Positions 6,976 to 10,645 of a stretch of 10,645 nucleotides of DNA are shown piece by piece; within the stretch, counting starts at the first letter, position 1, and each line of letters starts with the position of its first letter. A model generated the notes under the pieces. The model was not told where the DNA came from. It ran no database searches and saw only the letters and a list, made by a program, of their open reading frames with translations. Source of the DNA: CAYOHP01 sp964403795 [NCBI: uncultured bacterium] (GTDB lineage: Bacteria; Muiribacteriota; UBA6191; CAZXTJ01); assembly GCA_964403795.1 (NCBI GenBank), contig CAYOHP010000190.1:1-10645 (forward strand), in the 5' to 3' direction. Both the position numbers and the translations under genes were made by a program.

Positions 6976-6981
6976 TCCTTC
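6976..6981 (-). promoter_or_regulatory. ribosome binding site deciding the peptidase start
   Basis: GAAGGA on the minus strand ends five bases before the ATG at 6970. A second ATG at 6976 shares its A with this site and so cannot use it. The shorter form therefore fits best and begins with MRFPRRC, a textbook signal-peptide start. Confidence 0.6.
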
Positions 6982-7067
6982 GGGGTCGGCGTCCCCACTC
7001 TAAGGACATTTCGGGCCGCGCCAACCCCCTGTCCGTCGGGTGCCCGGATGCCGATGTTCCGGGTGAG
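6982..7067. promoter_or_regulatory. divergent spacer between the peptidase and cytochrome genes
   Basis: The two genes are transcribed away from each other, so both promoters should lie within or close to these bases. The least GC-rich part is CTCTAAGGACATTT near 6998-7011. I could not find a convincing -35/-10 pair on either strand, nor a clear operator palindrome. The call rests on gene orientation only. Confidence 0.35.
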
Positions 7068-8120
7068 GTGATTCCCTCGATTCGAACGTTCCTGCGCACC
7101 GGACTGGCCCTCCTGGCGGGGGCGGGGTCGCTGCTGGCCCATGCGACAACCAGCTTCTCGTGCCGGGCATGCCATACCCGGATCTACGAGGAGTGGGCCG
7201 GGTCGAGCCACGCCCGGGCCTTCGACTCGCCGGTCTTCCAGGCCAAGTACCGGGCCAGGGGAAGGCCGGAGAGTTGCCTCAAGTGCCATTCCCCGGGCTC
7301 GGTCTGGGAACACGGCCTGGGCCGGGTGCCGCTGGCCCGCAAGGAGTGGAAGGAGGAGGGCGTCAACTGCATCTCCTGCCACCGGGACGGGATCCACATG
7401 GTGGGTCCCCACGACACCCACGACGCCGCCCACCCGACCCTCCGGGACGGCGCCATCCGCAGCGTCGGGATGTGCGGGAGCTGCCACGACAAACCCTGCG
7501 AGTGCCAGGACCACGGCTCGGGCCAGGTCCACGACTACCTGCACTCGCCCCAGCGCCGGCGGGAGACCTGCCAGAGCTGCCACATGCCCGAGGTCTTCGC
7601 TTCGAGCGTCGACCTGGTGCGGCCCACCTATCCGGCGAGGAAGGGCCGGAGCCACCGGATCGACGCCAGCCGGGAGCCCGAGGTGCTGCGCCTGGCCGTG
7701 GCCCTGGACGCCCGGGTGGAAGGCAAGTTCCTCCACGTCTGGCTCACCAACGAGGCCTCCGGGCACATGCTCCCGGGCGGGCCGGAGCGGGCCCTGGTGC
7801 TGGAGACCGTCTTCACGGATCGTAACGGCCTCGAGTTCGACCACGAGATCGAGTACCTGATGGCCAAGACCAACACGAGGATCCGACCCGCCGAGACCCG
7901 CTTCTACCGATACCTCCTGAAGCCCCGCTTCGAGGGCTTCGAGATCCGGCTCATGCACCGCTTGTTCGAGAACCAACCCCGGGCCGACTGGGTCCTGATC
8001 GACCGGCTCGACCACTCCTTCGTGGATCCCTTCCCGGTCTCGCCCCGGCCGACCCTGCTCCCCGGAGAGCATGAGGGGATCCAGCCGCGGTTCGAGGAGC
8101 CGTCGTACCGGACGCCTTAG
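7068..8120 (+). CDS. periplasmic pentaheme cytochrome c (cytochrome c554-like)
   Basis: A 350-residue protein from GTG 7068. The start is the weakest point: there is no well-spaced ribosome site, and an in-frame ATG at 6969 would overlap the peptidase start. The GTG start gives a clean signal peptide (hydrophobic 8-23, cleavage near LLAHA at 22-26). Five CxxCH heme sites follow at residues 32-36, 70-74, 101-105, 136-140 and 168-172. The first is in the context CHTRIYEEWAGSSHARAF, typical of cytochrome c554-type multiheme proteins. Candidate distal ligands include His48, His110, His115, His156, His159 and His196. An additional CxC pair (144, 146) is not a heme site. From about 203 a heme-free, beta-rich domain carries SGHMLPGGPERALVLET, like the H-x-x-P-x-G segment in the C-terminal part of such cytochromes. 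It likely transfers electrons in the periplasm. No reductase partner or quinol-oxidising anchor is nearby, so its donor and acceptor are unknown. Confidence 0.92.
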   Translation: MIPSIRTFLRTGLALLAGAGSLLAHATTSFSCRACHTRIYEEWAGSSHARAFDSPVFQAKYRARGRPESCLKCHSPGSVWEHGLGRVPLARKEWKEEGVNCISCHRDGIHMVGPHDTHDAAHPTLRDGAIRSVGMCGSCHDKPCECQDHGSGQVHDYLHSPQRRRETCQSCHMPEVFASSVDLVRPTYPARKGRSHRIDASREPEVLRLAVALDARVEGKFLHVWLTNEASGHMLPGGPERALVLETVFTDRNGLEFDHEIEYLMAKTNTRIRPAETRFYRYLLKPRFEGFEIRLMHRLFENQPRADWVLIDRLDHSFVDPFPVSPRPTLLPGEHEGIQPRFEEPSYRTP

Positions 8121-8144
8121 GAGGGGGGACGGTGCCCCCCTTCC
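8119..8144. terminator. GC hairpin between convergent genes
   Basis: GGA then six G (8123-8128), the loop ACGGTG, six C (8135-8140) and TTCC form a stem of about nine pairs with one bulged base. It begins in the cytochrome stop codon and ends nine bases before the end of the convergent gene. It is well placed to end transcription from both sides. There is no long T-run on either strand. Confidence 0.5.
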
Positions 8145-8153
8145 CCCGGGCTG

Positions 8154-9299
8154 TCAGGCGGAGGGGGCTTCCAGCTTGGATGCGAGACCCGGGAGGACTT
8201 CCAGGGCCCGGGTGAAGCGCTCCCGCTCGGAGGCCGAGGTCATCAGGGTCCCCTCGAAGCGGAAGGCCAGCAGGCCGTCCCGGAGGGTCAGCGTCACGTC
8301 CGACCCCAGGCCGGCTTCCTGGCAAGCGGTCGCGAGCGCCGCCTCGGGGACGCCGGTGGCGGCACAGGCGACCTCGACCACGGCCGTGGTGCCCTTGCCC
8401 TTCTGGCCGGTCGAGTAGCTCCGGTAGGTGGCCTTGCGTCCCTGGACCTCGCCCTGCGCCGAAGGGTGGTGGGCCAGGCCCAGCCAGCGGTTCTCCTCGA
8501 CCGCCAGTCCGAAGCGGGCGGCGAAGGCGTGGACCTCGCGGACCATGCGGAGGTTCAGGAACTTGAGCAGCGCCAGCGGGAGGACCAGCATGGCGAGGAT
8601 CACGCCCCAGATCAGGCGCCGCTCGGAGGCCTGGGCGGCCTCGCCGATGGCGTCGAAGACCGGCGGCGCACCGCCCCGGATCCGAGTCTCGTACCGCTTC
8701 GCCCAGGCCACCCGGATCTCCTCGGCAGAGACCCCCCCGCTGACCCGCACCCGGAGGCTGTCGGCGATCTCGGCCTTCGGCAGGTCGATCAGCCAGGTGG
8801 CGACCACCCCGGAGGCGTCGGAGGAGCGGGACGGGTCGTTGCGTTCCAGATAGCGGTAGAGGATCGCGTAGCGCAGACCCGCCACCGTCTCGATCCGGGC
8901 CGCCTCGTAGGCCGAGTCGTTGCCGACCAGGCTGGCCCCCTTCTCGGAGGCCGTGCGCAGCACCGCATCGAAGTCGAGTCCCGACCCCAGGTAGATCTGG
9001 GGCTCGGCCACCGAGCTCTCCCAGACCGAGGGGTCGGCGATGGTGGCCACGTGGGCGAAGCCCAGATTCCAGTTCTGGTCGCTGGCCTCGGGCTTGGGAT
9101 CGAGCTTGGGGGCCGGACCCGGGTTCAGAGGCGGGTCGGGAAGGCGTTGCGCCAGCACCGAGACCTTGGCCTGCATGGGTTCGAGGACCGCCTGGTGCTG
9201 CCGGTAGACCTGGTCGACCCTCACCCCGCAACCGGGGAGCGCCACGAGCGCAGCACCCGCCAGGACCCATGCGAACTGTCTCGAACCGACCTGGATCAT
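8154..9299 (-). CDS. predicted lipoprotein with an internal membrane helix, function unknown
   Basis: A 381-residue protein. The ATG at 9299 has GGAGG about five bases upstream. The N-terminus is a signal sequence ending LVALPGC, so Cys24 may be lipid-modified; the proline at -2 makes the lipobox imperfect. Residues 25-228 hold a coiled helix (about 28-52), a Pro-rich linker (53-70) and an alpha/beta domain with ARIETVAGLRYAILYRYLE and ATWLIDLPKAEIADSLRVRV. A strong membrane helix lies at about 229-250 (LIWGVILAMLVLPLALLKFL). The last 130 residues (251-381) form another alpha/beta domain (TTAVVEVACAATG, VTLTLRDGLLAFRFEG) that would lie in the cytoplasm if the first domain is periplasmic. I do not recognise a family. 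It follows the TPM-like gene by 65 bases on the same strand, so the two are probably co-transcribed. Confidence 0.85.
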   Translation of the reverse strand: MIQVGSRQFAWVLAGAALVALPGCGVRVDQVYRQHQAVLEPMQAKVSVLAQRLPDPPLNPGPAPKLDPKPEASDQNWNLGFAHVATIADPSVWESSVAEPQIYLGSGLDFDAVLRTASEKGASLVGNDSAYEAARIETVAGLRYAILYRYLERNDPSRSSDASGVVATWLIDLPKAEIADSLRVRVSGGVSAEEIRVAWAKRYETRIRGGAPPVFDAIGEAAQASERRLIWGVILAMLVLPLALLKFLNLRMVREVHAFAARFGLAVEENRWLGLAHHPSAQGEVQGRKATYRSYSTGQKGKGTTAVVEVACAATGVPEAALATACQEAGLGSDVTLTLRDGLLAFRFEGTLMTSASERERFTRALEVLPGLASKLEAPSA

Positions 9300-9364
9300 C
9301 GACCCCTCCGGATGCGGATCCTACTCCGAGGGTCCGAGCGAACCGTCCCGACGCCGCCGCGCCC

Positions 9365-10189
9365 CTAGGAGATCCCCTTCCCCCCGCCCCGGAGGCCCGC
9401 CCCGAAACCGCCCCGGCCGGTGCCGCCGGCGAAGGGGCGGGCGGTGAGCGGGCCCGGGTAGCCGGGGGGGCGACGGCCGCGCCAAGCGGCCCGCAGGCCG
9501 GGGTGGAGCAGCAGGATGCCGAGGCAAAGGCCGAGCCCGATCCACAGGACTTGCGAGGCCGCCCGGGTGCGGGCCCGGGTGCTGGCCGATTCCAGGCTGC
9601 GGGTGCCCGGCTCGAGGCGGGAAGCGGCCTCGGTGAGCTCGCGCCGGAGGTTCTCGAGGCCGGAGCGCAGCGCCAGGCCGGGGGCTCCCCCGGCAAGCGA
9701 GGAGCGGAAGCGGGGATCCCGGGCGAACCCCGGGGCTCCTTCCGGGAGCAGCCGGGCCAGGGCCGGGGAGACCCGCACCACCGGCGGGGCGGGACGGGGG
9801 CCGACGTCGAGGACGAGCGAGAGTTCCTGACCGCGGAAGGCGGGCACCGGTTCCTCGGGGGCGGGACCCAGGACCCGGACAATGACGGTGCAGCCGGTCT
9901 CGGAGCGGATCCGCGCCAGCAGGTCGTGGACGTAGAACACGCTGGCCGGCTCGATCCGGCGGCCCGGGTCGGAGAGGAGCTGCGCGGCAGGAGCCTCGGG
10001 GGCGTCCGCCGCAGGGACCGGGAGGAGCAGCGAGCCGGCGAAGGCCAGGGCGAAGAGAAGGGCGAGGACCAGGAATCCGGAGGGTGCGGCCAAGCCGTGG
10101 CGGGCGGGATGGCCGCCCTGCTCCACGGGTGCATCGGGGCCGCCATGGGACGGGACCGAAGGTTCGAAGCCGGATGCGGTCGCCGACAT
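9365..10189 (-). CDS. TPM-domain (YgcG-like) membrane protein, divergent
   Basis: A 274-residue protein. The ATG at 10189 is preferred over longer in-frame starts because GGGAGG lies about four bases upstream. A polar N-terminus of about 36 residues precedes a membrane helix (about 38-58). Residues about 80-185 resemble a TPM domain: VHDLLARIRSETGCTVIVRVLG matches the helix plus strand at the start, ELSLVLDVGPRPAPPVVRV the central paired strands, and ARDPRFRSSLAGGAPGLALRSGLENLRREL the closing helices. A second helix (about 213-230) and a Gly-rich tail (FAGGTGRGGFGAGLRGGGKG) follow, the order seen in YgcG-like proteins. The glycine-rich turn usual after the second strand is replaced by SPALARLLPEG, so any activity may differ. 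TPM proteins have been linked to phosphatase activity and to membrane or photosystem maintenance; the role here is unknown. It is divergent from argG. Confidence 0.8.
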   Translation of the reverse strand: MSATASGFEPSVPSHGGPDAPVEQGGHPARHGLAAPSGFLVLALLFALAFAGSLLLPVPAADAPEAPAAQLLSDPGRRIEPASVFYVHDLLARIRSETGCTVIVRVLGPAPEEPVPAFRGQELSLVLDVGPRPAPPVVRVSPALARLLPEGAPGFARDPRFRSSLAGGAPGLALRSGLENLRRELTEAASRLEPGTRSLESASTRARTRAASQVLWIGLGLCLGILLLHPGLRAAWRGRRPPGYPGPLTARPFAGGTGRGGFGAGLRGGGKGIS

Positions 10190-10346
10190 GGGCCTCCCGG
10201 CGCCGAGGGTAGCCCAGGCCCGGGGACGGGGTGAACAGGGGCGGCCCCGCTCTTGGGTCGGGGGGCGCGGTGGCCGCCTTCCCAAGGCTCCCGCGCCGTG
10301 GTAGGAAGTGCCGCTCCGGGCGACACCCGGAAGAGCGGGAGCGGAC
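10190..10346. promoter_or_regulatory. divergent spacer between the TPM-like gene and argG
   Basis: This 157-base spacer must carry the starts of two divergent transcripts. It is very GC-rich and I could not fix -35/-10 boxes. Visible structures are an inverted repeat CTTGGG (10252-10257) / CCCAAG (10281-10286) enclosing a shorter GGCG/CGCC pair, and a small hairpin CCGGG-CGACA-CCCGG (10316-10330) just before the argG ribosome site. No AT-rich ARG-box-like operator is seen. Confidence 0.35.
10337..10341 (+). promoter_or_regulatory. ribosome binding site of argG
   Basis: GGGAG, five bases before GTG 10347. It supports this GTG over a second in-frame GTG four codons later. Confidence 0.55.
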
Positions 10347-10645
10347 GTGGCCCAGACCGTGAAGAAGATCGTGCTCGCCTACTCGGGCGGCCTCGACACC
10401 TCGGTGATCCTCCACTGGTTGCGCGAGAACTACGGGTGCGAGGTGGTGACCTTCACCGCCGACATCGGGCAGGGCGAAGAGCTCGAGCCGGTGCGGGCCA
10501 AGGCCAAGCAGATGGGCGTCCGGGAGATCTTCATCGACGATCTCAAGGAAGAGTTCGTCCGCGACTTCGTGTTCCCGATGTACCGGGCCAATGCGCTCTA
10601 CGAGGGCGTGTACCACCTCGGGACCTCGCTCGCCCGGCCGCTCAT
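10347..10645 (+). CDS. argG: argininosuccinate synthase, N-terminal part (cut by window end)
   Basis: The first 99 codons of argG, running off the window. The protein starts [19 protein letters not shown]; the SGGLDTS loop (13-19) is the ATP-pyrophosphatase P-loop of the family. It is followed by [19 protein letters not shown], the conserved second strand and turn, and by [27 protein letters not shown], a block diagnostic of argininosuccinate synthase that helps bind citrulline and aspartate. The enzyme joins citrulline and aspartate using ATP in the cytoplasm, the next-to-last step of arginine synthesis. The GTG start is supported by GGGAG five bases upstream. No other arginine gene is in the window; argH or argF might lie downstream. 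The gene is divergent from the TPM-like gene and looks intact as far as it can be read. Confidence 0.97.
   Translation, partial: MAQTVKKIVLAYSGGLDTSVILHWLRENYGCEVVTFTADIGQGEELEPVRAKAKQMGVREIFIDDLKEEFVRDFVFPMYRANALYEGVYHLGTSLARPL

Noticed and set aside
5069-7003. Plus-strand open frame of 644 codons antisense to the S41 peptidase
   Set aside because: It is almost all Gly, Val, Leu, Glu and His, a typical mirror of the peptidase frame.
9150-9299. Possible LemA relation of the lipoprotein, because it neighbours a TPM-like gene and starts with a signal followed by GCGV
   Set aside because: The helix after the cysteine lacks the LemA pattern of conserved W, Q, R and N residues, and the internal helix and the second domain do not fit LemA.
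7951-10326. Minus-strand open frame of 791 codons over the lipoprotein and TPM-like genes
   Set aside because: It overlaps two better-supported minus-strand genes in another frame, is dominated by Pro, Arg, Gly and Ser, and has no recognisable domain.

Overview
This window looks like ordinary chromosomal DNA from a very GC-rich, Gram-negative-type bacterium. The grounds are strong G/C third positions, frequent GTG starts, several Sec signal peptides, a putative lipoprotein, a periplasmic-type multiheme cytochrome c and a VIT-domain membrane protein. The phylum cannot be fixed from sequence alone. Acidobacteriota, Myxococcota and similar high-GC diderms would fit, but that is a guess. I see no mobile element, phage gene, CRISPR array, tRNA or rRNA.

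Layout from left to right. (1) A rightward group at 107-3123 holds an exported beta-propeller-like protein (107-1678) and three tightly packed orphan genes: a 56-residue two-helix membrane peptide, an exported 237-residue protein and a 167-residue two-helix membrane protein. The last three are linked by two 4-base GTGA stop/start overlaps. (2) This group runs into a leftward pair. A 679-residue VIT-domain membrane protein (3064-5103) overlaps the last rightward gene by 60 bases tail to tail. Upstream of it lies a secreted PDZ plus S41-type serine peptidase (5249-6970). Two strong hairpins sit in the 145-base spacer between them. (3) A rightward pentaheme cytochrome c (7068-8120) is divergent from the peptidase and ends at a GC hairpin shared with the next convergent gene. 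(4) A leftward pair follows: a TPM-like (YgcG-like) double-anchored protein (9365-10189) and a predicted lipoprotein with an internal membrane helix (8154-9299). (5) The start of argG (argininosuccinate synthase), rightward, is cut off by the window edge.

Most products are predicted to act in the cell envelope or periplasm. argG is the only clear cytosolic metabolic gene, and no single pathway joins the set. The most unusual object is the VIT protein. It lacks the usual VWA domain. Between its VIT part and its C-terminal membrane helix it carries what looks like the soluble half of a type IV pilin or pseudopilin, joined almost exactly where a pilin's hydrophobic N-terminal helix would end. 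The operon of three small overlapping orphan genes facing it is the second point of interest.
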